The position numbers and the translations under genes were made by a program. A stretch of DNA of 40,249 nt from Stenomitos frigidus ULC18. GTDB taxonomy: Bacteria > Cyanobacteriota > Cyanobacteriia > Leptolyngbyales > Leptolyngbyaceae. The stretch spans positions 1-40,249 of the forward strand of contig NZ_PVWK01000048.1 of assembly GCF_003003795.1 (NCBI RefSeq), read 5' to 3'. Position 1 is the stretch's first letter. Every line of letters starts with the position of its first letter. Under the pieces are notes generated by a model that was not told the origin of the DNA, made no database searches, and saw only the letters and a list, made by a program, of their open reading frames with translations. Of the stretch, positions 25,101 through 32,599 are shown one piece after another.

Positions 25101-25847
25101 CTATTGAGTTGAACTGGGTAACATGGTCGCCACTGCTTTTTCAAGCGCTTTTGGATCACTGAGCAATTGCGCTGCCATTTGTTTTGCCTGCTCACCAGGG
25201 TAAACTTCCTCAGCGCTATCAATCACAGCTTTTAGAGCATCGCTAACGACTTCTTCCGGCGACACTTTTGGGTCAGGATAGGATTTACCCATGCCGATAT
25301 CAATGGTTGCAGGCAAGACCGCAATGACCAATGTTCCTTGCGCTGCCAACTCTGCTCGTACTCCTTGGGTGAGGGATAGCGTTGCGGCTTTGGATGCACT
25401 GTAGCTGCCATTGAAGGGAAGATTGACTCGCGCCACCATCGATACCATATTGACAATTGCGCCACCGCCATTATGCTTCAATACGGGTGCAAAAGCACGA
25501 CACATCATCAAGGTTCCAAAGTAGTTAACGTCTATCTCCATACGGGCTTGAGACAAATTAGGCGCAGCGATCAAGCCCTGATTGAAGCCAACTCCGGCAT
25601 TGTTGATCAGCAAGGTCACGTCTGGACATTGTGCGGCTGCCTGATTGACAGAATGTTCATCTGTAATATCGAGGGGAATGGGAATAACGATATCGGGATG
25701 GTCTGCTACTAGCGCTTCCAATGCCTTGGGGTTGCGGGCACCCGCATAAATTTTGGCAGCCCCTTGCGATCGCAACGCGTCAACATAGTATTGTCCTAAC
25801 CCTCCATTTGCCCCAGTGACCAGAGCAATTGAATTTGCAATGTCCAT
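25101..25847 (-). CDS. short-chain dehydrogenase/reductase (248 aa), module 1
   Basis: A classical SDR: cofactor loop ALVTGANGGLGQYYVDAL at residues 8-25, LLINNAGVGFNQG, active-site Ser in VNMVSMVARVNLPFNGS, and YSASKAATLS with the catalytic Tyr and Lys. The start ATG 25847 has TAGGAGAAATC in front, better than the upstream ATG at 25877. It is strongly similar along its length to the SDR at 30001-30762 (same LPFxGSYSASKAA and YPGEQAxQ blocks), so the two are paralogs in parallel modules. Expected to reduce a carbonyl or oxidise an alcohol with NAD(P); substrate unknown. Confidence 0.92.
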   Translation of the reverse strand: MDIANSIALVTGANGGLGQYYVDALRSQGAAKIYAGARNPKALEALVADHPDIVIPIPLDITDEHSVNQAAAQCPDVTLLINNAGVGFNQGLIAAPNLSQARMEIDVNYFGTLMMCRAFAPVLKHNGGGAIVNMVSMVARVNLPFNGSYSASKAATLSLTQGVRAELAAQGTLVIAVLPATIDIGMGKSYPDPKVSPEEVVSDALKAVIDSAEEVYPGEQAKQMAAQLLSDPKALEKAVATMLPSSTQ

Positions 25848-25923
25848 GATTTCTCCTAAATAATCAAATGCCTGCAAATGCTGCCATCATACCGTCGGCA
25901 CAATAAATGTTACGCGCTTGCTC

Positions 25924-26325
25924 TCAAGAGATGGGTTTGGATAAATCTTGATCTGTTTTTACGCTACGGTAAGTAAACTTCCATCCAGCACTTGTTTTCT
26001 TCAACTTTTCATGGATTCTTGCAGAGCCAAGAAAACCACCCGTACTCGCATTGATGATGTAGAGATAGGCAATAATTTCGGCGCGATCACCATTCACATG
26101 AACAATAGGATTGTGAACATAATGGCGCGTTCCACCATTGGCAGATGTTTGTGCATAAAACCCGTTAAACCAGGATTTGTAGGACTCCAGGCTATCCGCA
26201 GAACCAAAGGGTGTTTCAATGAGCACCTCATCGCTCCAGGTCTGAATGTTCTGCTCCAGGTCCCCAGAATCAAATGTTTGCTCTGCAATGTAAAGCGTTG
26301 TCAGAATATCAATCCGTTCGTCCAT
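25924..26325 (-). CDS. SnoaL-like / NTF2-fold protein (133 aa)
   Basis: A small protein of the nuclear-transport-factor-2-like superfamily: a helical start (DERIDILTTLYIAEQTFDSGDLEQNIQTWSDEVLIET), then beta strands (HYVHNPIVHVNGDRAEIIAYLYII, GWKFTYRSVKTDQDL). The family includes small-molecule isomerases, dehydratases and ligand-binding proteins; no catalytic residues can be assigned. It lies between the SDR gene and an SDR relic in the same minus-strand run. Confidence 0.8.
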   Translation of the reverse strand: MDERIDILTTLYIAEQTFDSGDLEQNIQTWSDEVLIETPFGSADSLESYKSWFNGFYAQTSANGGTRHYVHNPIVHVNGDRAEIIAYLYIINASTGGFLGSARIHEKLKKTSAGWKFTYRSVKTDQDLSKPIS

Positions 26326-26328
26326 TGG

Positions 26329-26458
26329 TTAATCTCCCGTACTTCTAATTAAATCAAAAGCCCACAAAATGCTACCATTCACTTGAATGGTTTGTCCGCT
26401 CGCCCATCGTACATCCTTGAGAAGATAACAATGTAATCACATTTGCGATATCGTGCAA
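26329..26458 (-). pseudogene. C-terminal relic of a short-chain dehydrogenase
   Basis: Read on the minus strand, 26458-26414 gives LHDIANVITLLSSQG and, in another frame, 26403-26329 gives ASGQTIQVNGSILWAFDLI and a stop. Together they match the usual SDR ending 'DIANVxxFLxSxxxxxxSGQTIxVNGG', broken by a frameshift. No upstream SDR part remains; the ABM gene overlaps its start. The relic shows that a third SDR once stood in this cluster. Confidence 0.7.
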
Positions 26459-26460
26459 GA

Positions 26461-26895
26461 TCAATTGAGTGAAGGGGGCACAAGTTTCGGTGCAAGTTCC
26501 GGATCGGGCAGCATGGGTAAAGGCTCTTCAGAAGTTGGCATATCTAGATTCTGCGTGTAAATCACTTGATAGAGTTGGGGTTCTGCCTGAACAACAAGTC
26601 CTTGGAGACGCTTTAAATGGTCGGCAAACTCAGGGCTATTTCGCATCGCGACATAATCGTCTACTGATGCAAAATTAGCGTAGTTGGCGGCTCGTGTGCG
26701 ATCGAGACTAATGTGCAGATTAGCTGTATAACTGCCTGAAAATTGACCTTTCAATCTCTTATACTCGGCAACTTGAGTAGAAACAAACAGCTCAGTTTTT
26801 TCAGGATCGAGTGTAAATATATTGATGAGAACAATCCCATCGCCGACTCGGATAGGATTGACCGGGAATCCATTTTCTAATTGCAGATTATCCAT
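26461..26895 (-). CDS. antibiotic biosynthesis monooxygenase (ABM) domain protein (144 aa)
   Basis: A dimeric ferredoxin-like ABM fold is suggested by GIVLINIFTLDPEKTELFVSTQVAEYKRLKGQFSGSYTANLHISLDRTRAANYANFASVDDYVAM. The C-terminal tail is Pro-rich (TSEEPLPMLPDPELAPKLVPPSLN). ABM proteins include quinone-forming monooxygenases and small heme- or stress-related proteins; this one has no clear active-site signature. It lies 12 bp from the next ABM gene, so they are cotranscribed. Confidence 0.8.
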   Translation of the reverse strand: MDNLQLENGFPVNPIRVGDGIVLINIFTLDPEKTELFVSTQVAEYKRLKGQFSGSYTANLHISLDRTRAANYANFASVDDYVAMRNSPEFADHLKRLQGLVVQAEPQLYQVIYTQNLDMPTSEEPLPMLPDPELAPKLVPPSLN

Positions 26896-26907
26896 GAATC
26901 TATTCCT

Positions 26908-27495
26908 TTAATTTGGGTTTGAGTTAGATGATTTATGGGCTGAACGCTTTGCCTCAGGAGGATAAAGCCAAGGCTTAAACAATCGCGTTACCTGAGGCAT
27001 GATGACCCAAGTCATCAACGGCATCATGATGGCAATGCTTACAAGTGTTGTTAACCAAGCAGGGAGTCCATTTGTGATGGGTTTCAACAGAATCGGCATC
27101 AGAGAAATGACTGGATAGATACCGATCGCGCTGACTATAGCGGTTTTCCATTTAGGGGGTGGGAGTGCATTTGGCACTTCAGGTAGCTCGAACCATGCTT
27201 CTAACCCATTGACCCGCAAAACCTTTGGAGCACCGATGGTGAGTGCATCTGCCCTAGCAATCCAGCCCTGACAAATGGGAGATTCTTCCCACTCTTGCAA
27301 ATGAACAAGGGTGTCGAAGCGCAGAATCAGTTGCCATTCACCACGCTTCGTTGTGGGATAGAGAACTTCACCTCCCGCATAGCCCGGAAAAGTACTGGCA
27401 GCCAGAATGACACCTCGCACAGCTTCTTCAAATGCAGCTTCATATCCCGGCTTGACGTGCCGGGCGATCGCCACAACTCCTGCAGGAGACTGCAT
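26908..27495 (-). CDS. ABM-domain protein with C-terminal membrane helices (195 aa), module 1
   Basis: Residues 5-100 are an ABM-like domain (VVAIARHVKPGYEAAFEEAVRGVILAASTFPGYAGGEVLYP...LILRFDTLVHLQEWEESP). Two hydrophobic helices follow (about 118-140 and 148-168) with LPAWLTTLVSIAIMMPLMTWVIMPQVTRLFKPWLYP. This architecture is shared with the gene at 28408, a clear paralog. Such proteins are annotated as antibiotic biosynthesis monooxygenases, but the membrane-anchored form has no established reaction. It sits 15 bp after the CDGSH gene. Confidence 0.85.
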   Translation of the reverse strand: MQSPAGVVAIARHVKPGYEAAFEEAVRGVILAASTFPGYAGGEVLYPTTKRGEWQLILRFDTLVHLQEWEESPICQGWIARADALTIGAPKVLRVNGLEAWFELPEVPNALPPPKWKTAIVSAIGIYPVISLMPILLKPITNGLPAWLTTLVSIAIMMPLMTWVIMPQVTRLFKPWLYPPEAKRSAHKSSNSNPN

Positions 27496-27510
27496 AATTG
27501 TCTCCTGAAC

Positions 27511-27747
27511 CTAAAGATTCTTATGAGTACCATCGCAGAAAGGAGCATTACCAGTCGCTTTACACAAACACATGGCGACTTGCCTTTGCTCATCGACTTG
27601 AAAGGTCACGGGTTTAAAGTCAGTTCCTTTGTGTGAACCATTACAGAACGGTTGATTGTCAGAGAGTCCACAGCTACACCAGTGATAAGTTCCGCTCTCT
27701 AAGGTTATTACGGTCGGTTTTCTGTCAAAGACTTTAGCTTCAGACAT
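27511..27747 (-). CDS. CDGSH-type iron-sulfur protein with two motifs (78 aa)
   Basis: There are two CDGSH motifs: C24-x-C26 ... C35 ... H39 (CSCGLSDNQPFCNGSH) and C60-x-C62 ... C71 ... H75 (CLCKATGNAPFCDGTH). Each would bind a 2Fe-2S cluster with three Cys and one His, as in mitoNEET-like bacterial proteins, giving a redox or cluster-transfer role. It is the first gene of the minus-strand run, divergent from the HxlR regulator at 27859, and likely controlled from the shared spacer. Confidence 0.92.
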   Translation of the reverse strand: MSEAKVFDRKPTVITLESGTYHWCSCGLSDNQPFCNGSHKGTDFKPVTFQVDEQRQVAMCLCKATGNAPFCDGTHKNL

Positions 27748-27810
27748 TGAGTATGCTCGTAATAAATTTGAACAATACCTAAGATATATTTCTACTGTCT
27801 TTCTGGGAAG

Positions 27811-27830
27811 TACTTACTTTTTAGTAAGTA
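27811..27830. promoter_or_regulatory. HxlR operator candidate
   Basis: A perfect inverted repeat, TACTTAC (27811-27817), 6-bp AT-rich centre, GTAAGTA (27824-27830), lies between divergent CDGSH and hxlR genes. Its form and position fit the operator of a dimeric winged-helix HxlR regulator controlling both directions. Binding is inferred. Confidence 0.7.
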
Positions 27831-27858
27831 TTCCTGGATTCGCTAGGGAGTGATTGTC

Positions 27859-28200
27859 ATGAAATCGGAACAACCTGATGGCACACCATTCGTGCAAGCT
27901 ACGTTGAAAGTCTTGGGTGGCAAATGGAAGCTCTTAATCCTGTGGCATCTGAAGGATAAGGCAAAAAGATACAGCGAATTGAAGCGGTTAATTCCTGAAA
28001 TTACTGAAAAAATGATGATCCAGCAACTGCGCGAACTAGAAAGTGATGGCATTGTTAGTCGCAACACGCTTGCTGAGATGCCTCCAAAAGTTGAGTATGC
28101 TTTCACAGACTATGGCAGAACAATCATACCTATCTTAAAACCGCTGTGCGATTGGGGCCAGGAACACCTTAAACGGATGGACACGGATGAAGTAGATTGA
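27859..28200 (+). CDS. HxlR-family transcriptional regulator (113 aa)
   Basis: A winged-helix DNA-binding protein: VLGGKWKLLILWHL (helix 1), RYSELKRLIPEITEKMMIQQLRELESDGIVSR (recognition helices), EYAFTDYGRTIIPILKPLCDWGQEH (wing and dimer helix). The start is ATG 27859; a GTG at 27850 is less likely. HxlR proteins often sense aldehydes, quinones or electrophiles. This one lacks the usual Cys just ahead of the first helix (PFVQATL instead of CPVxxTL) and has one near the C-terminus. It is divergent from the CDGSH-ABM-SDR run and probably regulates it. Confidence 0.92.
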   Translation: MKSEQPDGTPFVQATLKVLGGKWKLLILWHLKDKAKRYSELKRLIPEITEKMMIQQLRELESDGIVSRNTLAEMPPKVEYAFTDYGRTIIPILKPLCDWGQEHLKRMDTDEVD

Positions 28201-28289
28201 TTTTGTGGAAGTTGCCTTGATTTTCCTCATTGCTCAAAGTGTGGCTATGATAGCTCAAGCAATACTAGCTTTAGAAGTCAAGTGAGTCG

Positions 28290-28376
28290 GCATAACGGTT
28301 CTGGTCAGCGGCGGCAAGTAACTTTCGCCACACCGCCAAAATTTTGATACCGTCCGCTGCACCACAGTTGTTGGGC
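28290..28376 (-). other. attC-like site D
   Basis: R boxes GCATAAC (28290-28296) and GTTGGGC (28370-28376), 5-nt spacers, and inner arms TGGTCAGCGGCGG on the left against the complement of TGGTGCAGCGGACGG on the right. The right arm has extra G and A, so polarity is minus strand. It lies about 30 bp past the stop codon of the minus-strand ABM gene. Confidence 0.82.
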
Positions 28377-28407
28377 TGCTGCAACCATAGAGCGCTCCTG
28401 CTACTAT

Positions 28408-28986
28408 CTAACCCTTCGATTTTGGGTACAGCCATCTAGCAAATAACTTAGTCATGCGTGGCATGACGACGTAGGTTGTGAGAGACAGCATCACAGAAGT
28501 GACAATCAACCCACGCAGCAAGGTCGGAAGTGGCTTGAGCAACGGTTGTAGAACTAGATTTAGTAGATTAATCAGCGGGAAAATCGCTAAAAAAGTGACG
28601 ACCAACATTTTATAGCGTGGCGGGGGAACGATCGCGCCCTGAGAAGACAGAGTAAACCAGGTTTCTAAACCCGTCAGTGTTTGAAATTGGTTAGAACCAC
28701 TCGTAAACCGCTTTGTTCGCTCTAGTAACCGCCGCCGAATCGCAGAGTCTTCCCAATGATGCAAGTTACTCAGGTGGTCAAATTTGAAGACGATGCGGTA
28801 CTCTGGGTTGCTATGGTTGGCAGGGCGAAAAATGTTGACTCCCAAATGTCCCTCAAACCCTTTAGCAGCTTTCACGAGATCGCTCAGAACTTGCTCAAAT
28901 TCAGCTTCGCAACCTGGCTTTACCTGTTGCAAAACATCTACAGTTACGGGTGGGTCATCGGGTTGGTTCAACGGATTCATAAACAA
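28408..28986 (-). CDS. ABM-domain protein with C-terminal membrane helices (192 aa), module 2
   Basis: This is a paralog of the gene at 26908. The ABM-like domain (VLQQVKPGCEAEFEQVLSDLVKAAKGFEGHLGVNIF...RIVFKFDHLSNLHHWEDS) is followed by two hydrophobic helices with TLLRGLIVTSVMLSLTTYVVMPRMTKLFARWLYP. The tail motif 'MPxxTxLFxxWLYP' is shared by both copies. The start may be ATG 28986 or the in-frame ATG 28980. It lies 8 bp after the SMP-30-like gene and is the last gene before attC-like site D. Confidence 0.85.
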   Translation of the reverse strand: MFMNPLNQPDDPPVTVDVLQQVKPGCEAEFEQVLSDLVKAAKGFEGHLGVNIFRPANHSNPEYRIVFKFDHLSNLHHWEDSAIRRRLLERTKRFTSGSNQFQTLTGLETWFTLSSQGAIVPPPRYKMLVVTFLAIFPLINLLNLVLQPLLKPLPTLLRGLIVTSVMLSLTTYVVMPRMTKLFARWLYPKSKG

Positions 28987-28994
28987 AAGTCCAG

Positions 28995-29912
28995 CTAGAT
29001 GAGTGGTAATCCCTTAGCGCCAATATCAAGACGTACAACTTTGGCAGGTTCAACCCCGGTTGGCAACGATAGAGACATTCCACCATTCGTAATCACGTAG
29101 ATACTGGTGCGATCGTGTTCTGCGCGACCAAACGCTAAAGCTGTACTCCCTGCCATTCCTTGTTCTGCTTGGGCGATCGTAGTTACTTTACGATCGCGTG
29201 TAATCTTAACGACGCTGTTATAGATGTGAGTCGTGCCGTATAAGTTACCGCTGACATCAAAGGCAAAGTCATCCATGTTGACTCGATCGATAAATATTGT
29301 GGGTTCGCCAGGTTGAGCATCTGAGACAATAGGAATCTGAACAATATGCTGCTTTTCAGTATTCGAGGCATAAAGCACATCGTTGAAAATCTTTAAGCCA
29401 TTGACTGCGGGGCGTTCTTTGTCGATAGAGGTTCGAGCAAGGAGCGGGTTTTCTAACCAAATGTGAATCCTAGCTTGTGCTGCGTCTAGCTCCCAAATTG
29501 CACCTCGGTAGGAATCTGCAATGAGATAGCGAGATTCAATGAGATGCGTCAATCCATTGAGAAAAGATGCCTCTGGTATTGTAAGCAAGGTTTCTACGAC
29601 ACCTTGAGCCGAGACTTTAAAGATTGTAGACACACCTTGCTCATTCCAGCCGGTCAATAACAATTCATAGTCAGGTAGAAATGCTAAACCTGTCGCTTTG
29701 CCTGAAATCACCGCATGAATGCTTGGAATCTGATCTTGACCGATGCGAATGATTTGACCTTCAAAATGATTGGTGATGAACAACGTATTATCGGGCGCGA
29801 TCGCAATACTCTCCAGAAAAGTGTTGGCTGGAAATTCAGCGATCGCCTGACTTGGAACCAACTCAACCGGAGTGTTAGCAAAAATATCAGGCAAGCCGAC
29901 TAGAGTAGACAT
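28995..29912 (-). CDS. SMP-30/NHL-like beta-propeller protein (305 aa)
   Basis: A repeating blade pattern of about 45 residues ('ESIAIAPDNTLFITNHFEGQIIRI', 'GLAFLPDYELLLTGW', 'LTHLIESRYLIADSYRGAIWELD', 'NGLKIFNDVLYASNTEKQHIVQI', 'DDFAFDVSGNLYGTTHIYNSVVKI') matches the SMP-30/gluconolactonase/LRE-like propeller. Family members are metal-dependent lactonases; the metal residues cannot be assigned here with confidence. Start ATG 29912 has AAAGGAG ahead and is preferred over the ATG at 29954. No signal peptide. It is cotranscribed with the ABM gene downstream. Confidence 0.83.
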   Translation of the reverse strand: MSTLVGLPDIFANTPVELVPSQAIAEFPANTFLESIAIAPDNTLFITNHFEGQIIRIGQDQIPSIHAVISGKATGLAFLPDYELLLTGWNEQGVSTIFKVSAQGVVETLLTIPEASFLNGLTHLIESRYLIADSYRGAIWELDAAQARIHIWLENPLLARTSIDKERPAVNGLKIFNDVLYASNTEKQHIVQIPIVSDAQPGEPTIFIDRVNMDDFAFDVSGNLYGTTHIYNSVVKITRDRKVTTIAQAEQGMAGSTALAFGRAEHDRTSIYVITNGGMSLSLPTGVEPAKVVRLDIGAKGLPLI

Positions 29913-30000
29913 TGCGATCGCTCCTTTACAAGTTGAACTCAAGATGTTTGGCACGAATTTTATCGTGATAGAACAGAATCCGATGCGCTTGGTTTTTAAC

Positions 30001-30762
30001 TTATGCGTTCGTCCCTGCCAGTTCCATTCCTGGTAGAAAACTTGCCATATATTTCTCTACCCCTTTTGGATCAACCAGCAGTTGTGCCGAAACCTGGGTC
30101 GCCTGCTCACCCGGATAAACGTCTTCCTCATTCGCCATCAGCGCTTGAAGCGTCGCTCTCACAACTTCAGCCGGGGCGACTTTAGGATCAGGCCACGCCT
30201 TAGCCAATTCGGTGTCCACAGTTCCCGGCATGACTGCCATCACCAGCGTATTCTGGGCGGCAAGCTCAGCGCGCACGCTTTGAGTCATAGAAATAGCAGC
30301 AGCTTTTGAAGCACTATAAGAGCCGCTGAACGGCAGGTTTACTTTACCAAGGAGGGAGAGAATGTTGACGATCGCGCCACCCCCCTGCTGTTTCAGAATC
30401 GGTGCGAAGGCTCGACACATAGATGCCATGCCAAAGTAGTTCACCTCTAGTTCGGCTCTGGCACTTTCTAGATCGGGTGCAGAAATAATGCCCTGATTTA
30501 AAGAAGTCCCAGCGTTATTGATGAGCAAGGTGACATCAGAACATTGACCTGCCGCTGCTGCGACCGATTGGGGATTCGTGACGTCAAGTTCGATCGGGAT
30601 AATTCGCTGCCGATCGAGGGCAACGAGACTGTTCAATTTCTCGATACTGCGGGCACAAACATAAATCTTCGCGACTTTTAACTGAAGGAGTTGTTCAACA
30701 AAATGAGAACCGATGCCACCATTTGCACCCGTGACGAGTGCGACTGCATTGCTAACTTCCAT
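30001..30762 (-). CDS. short-chain dehydrogenase/reductase (253 aa), module 2
   Basis: A classical SDR with ALVTGANGGIGSHFVEQL, LLINNAGTSLNQG, VNILSLLGKVNLPFSGS and the catalytic YSASKAAAIS. It is closely similar to the SDR at 25101, including VxVMPGTVDTELAKAWPDPKVAPAEVV and EDVYPGEQATQ, which marks the two as paralogs. GGAGAGCAATC precedes ATG 30762. It lies between the hydrolase (45 bp upstream) and the SMP-30-like gene on the same strand. Confidence 0.92.
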   Translation of the reverse strand: MEVSNAVALVTGANGGIGSHFVEQLLQLKVAKIYVCARSIEKLNSLVALDRQRIIPIELDVTNPQSVAAAAGQCSDVTLLINNAGTSLNQGIISAPDLESARAELEVNYFGMASMCRAFAPILKQQGGGAIVNILSLLGKVNLPFSGSYSASKAAAISMTQSVRAELAAQNTLVMAVMPGTVDTELAKAWPDPKVAPAEVVRATLQALMANEEDVYPGEQATQVSAQLLVDPKGVEKYMASFLPGMELAGTNA

Positions 30763-30807
30763 GATTGCTCTCCGTAATTTGTCGATCGTTAATTCTGTGA
30801 AATAAGT

Positions 30808-31536
30808 TTACTCTACTGATTCAGTCAGATGAGCGACAAGCTGATCGGGCACTGAAAAGAATGGACAGTGCGATGAAGATAGCTGAAACCGCTTTTGAAC
30901 ACCAGCTCGGCTCAACATCAAGGTCTGAAGTTGATGGCTGACGGTTCGATCTTCCAGTGTTTCGATATAAAACCGGGGCACTGTGCCATATCGGGCTGCT
31001 GTCAAGGCAATAGGAGTCGCGAGTGGCGGTACTGGCTCAGGGCGATGCTTCTGTAAGATTAGCTCCTGATATTGAGGCGGGCAATCTGCACCGAAGACTT
31101 TCACCACTCCTTCAGGCGCGACCCATGCAGGTGAATAACTCTCTGGGTGTTCCTGCCGCCAGTAAGTTCCCACCAGACTCTCCTGATCTTCCGATGAGAG
31201 TTGGTATAAATTCTCTCCATTCTGAGGCAGATAAGCACAGAGGTAAACCAGCGACCTAATTTGAGCGGGAATTGCTTCAGCAACCGCTGAGATCACCATG
31301 CCAGCCATGCTGTGACCCACCAGAATAATGTTGTGGCGATCGCCAATCACGTTCAGCACCGCATCCCGATAGCCATCCAAAGACGCATTTTCGGCTGGGG
31401 TTGGATCGTCACCGTGAGCAGGCAGATCGAGCGTTAGAACAGTGCTCTCTAATGTTTCAAGCCTGGGGACAACTTCAACCCAGCAAAATTTGCCCATCCA
31501 AGACCCGTGAACTAGCACATAAGTGTGATTTGCCAT
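30808..31536 (-). CDS. alpha/beta hydrolase, esterase/hydroxynitrile-lyase-like (242 aa)
   Basis: Starts MANHTYVLVHGSWMGKFCWVEVVPRLE with the oxyanion-hole HGS. The nucleophile elbow is ILVGHSMAGMVISAVAEA (Ser near residue 82), and the catalytic His is likely in QLSSSHCPFFSVPDQL. The pattern matches the plant-type methylesterase/hydroxynitrile-lyase branch of alpha/beta hydrolases that is common in bacteria as EstC-like esterases. The frame is open to 31653, but ATG 31536 with GAGGAGAATCA is the proper start. It is the first gene of module 2, divergent from the HxlR-receiver regulator. Confidence 0.88.
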   Translation of the reverse strand: MANHTYVLVHGSWMGKFCWVEVVPRLETLESTVLTLDLPAHGDDPTPAENASLDGYRDAVLNVIGDRHNIILVGHSMAGMVISAVAEAIPAQIRSLVYLCAYLPQNGENLYQLSSEDQESLVGTYWRQEHPESYSPAWVAPEGVVKVFGADCPPQYQELILQKHRPEPVPPLATPIALTAARYGTVPRFYIETLEDRTVSHQLQTLMLSRAGVQKRFQLSSSHCPFFSVPDQLVAHLTESVE

Positions 31537-31653
31537 TTGATTCTCCTCGTACAACCTGCACACTATATCTGTAGGATGAGCTTCTGGTTTTGCGATTCCA
31601 GACATCACCCAACAGCGAAAGAAGAGTACCACAGTCGTCCCTGTAGTTACCAA

Positions 31654-32382
31654 ATGAATACTAATGAAGGAAGAAATATTAAATACGGTTGTCCAGTTGA
31701 GGTGACATTAAGGCGAATCGGCGGCAAGTGGAAAAGTGTGATTCTGTGGTGGCTCCGACATAACCCAAAAAGCTTTGGAGAACTAAAGTCTCTCATTCCT
31801 GGAATTTCGTCCAAAGTTTTGACGCAGCAACTACGTGAGTTAGAAGCAGATGGCTTAGTTCACCGAGAAGCCTATCGTGAGGTTCCTCGACGGGTGGAGT
31901 ACTCTACAACTTCCTTCGGCGAGACACTTACCCCCCTTTTAGAGTTAATGTGCGAATGGGGAAAAAATCAAATGCCGGGATTTCGGTTTGGCTTCCTAGA
32001 TCTGGCAGGTTTGCGCGTGCTTGTCGTCAGTCTTGACCTAGGAGAACCTTTGCGAATAGAACTGGAGCCTTGCGGTGTGCAAGTTGCGATCGCGACTACT
32101 TCAATACAGGCACTCTCTACGTTCGACGAAATACTGCCTCAAGCTTTGATTATTGATACAGGACTACCAGACAACCAAGCCTATGCGCTAATTCGTCAAA
32201 TCAAGGATCTTGAGTCAGCCCAAGGTCAGCAAATTTCAACGATCGCTCTGACTGCTTCTGCAAGTTCTGGCGATCGTCGGCAAGCGCTTCGCTCTGGCTT
32301 CCAAGTTTGTCTGAGCAAACCTGTAGAAATCGCAGAATTGGCTGCTTCTCTGGCAAGTTTAGCTGGATTTCTGAACGAGTAG
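31654..32382 (+). CDS. HxlR regulator fused to a receiver domain (242 aa)
   Basis: Residues 10-108 are an HxlR winged helix: YGCPVEVTLRRIGGKWKSVILWWLRHNPKSFGELKSLI, LTQQLRELEADGLVHREAYREVPRRVEYSTT, including the family Cys13 in CPVEVTL. Residues 118-240 form a CheY-like receiver: LRVLVVSLD, phospho-acceptor Asp168 in ALIIDTGLPD, Thr200 in IALTAS and Lys222 in CLSKPVE. The acidic pair at the start is reduced to one Asp128. ATG 31654 begins the HxlR domain; the longer upstream frame overlaps the hydrolase start and is unlikely. It combines redox/electrophile sensing with possible phosphorelay input, and probably controls module 2. Confidence 0.87.
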   Translation: MNTNEGRNIKYGCPVEVTLRRIGGKWKSVILWWLRHNPKSFGELKSLIPGISSKVLTQQLRELEADGLVHREAYREVPRRVEYSTTSFGETLTPLLELMCEWGKNQMPGFRFGFLDLAGLRVLVVSLDLGEPLRIELEPCGVQVAIATTSIQALSTFDEILPQALIIDTGLPDNQAYALIRQIKDLESAQGQQISTIALTASASSGDRRQALRSGFQVCLSKPVEIAELAASLASLAGFLNE

Positions 32383-32469
32383 GGTGTTCTACCTAAGTGA
32401 GAGAACTAACTTGACCTTAAACATTTACAGGTAGTCTTGCAGTACAGTCACAGCAGATAACTCAAAGCC

Positions 32470-32556
32470 GCCCAACGACCGCGCTCAGGGGCTGCCATCA
32501 ACCTTGAACTCAGCGCCAGCGGCGTTCGTCAGTCCCCTGCAGCGCGATTGTTAGGC
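32470..32556 (-). other. attC-like site E
   Basis: R boxes GCCCAAC (32470-32476) and GTTAGGC (32550-32556), spacers GACCG and CGATT, inner arms CGCTCAGGGGCTG (left) and CAGTCCCCTGCAGCG (right). The right arm has two extra bases, the same arrangement as sites C and D. It lies about 44 bp past the stop codon of the minus-strand NmrA gene at 32600. Confidence 0.86.
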
Positions 32557-32599
32557 TGCGTCAGGTTATTATCGGTGACTGGATTCTCACCCTCCGCAG

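Noticed and set aside
31525-31653. Extra 43 residues at the start of the HxlR-receiver frame
   Set aside because: The segment overlaps the divergent hydrolase start and translates to a Cys/His-rich sequence unlike the family; MNTNEGRNIKYGC at 31654 fits HxlR.
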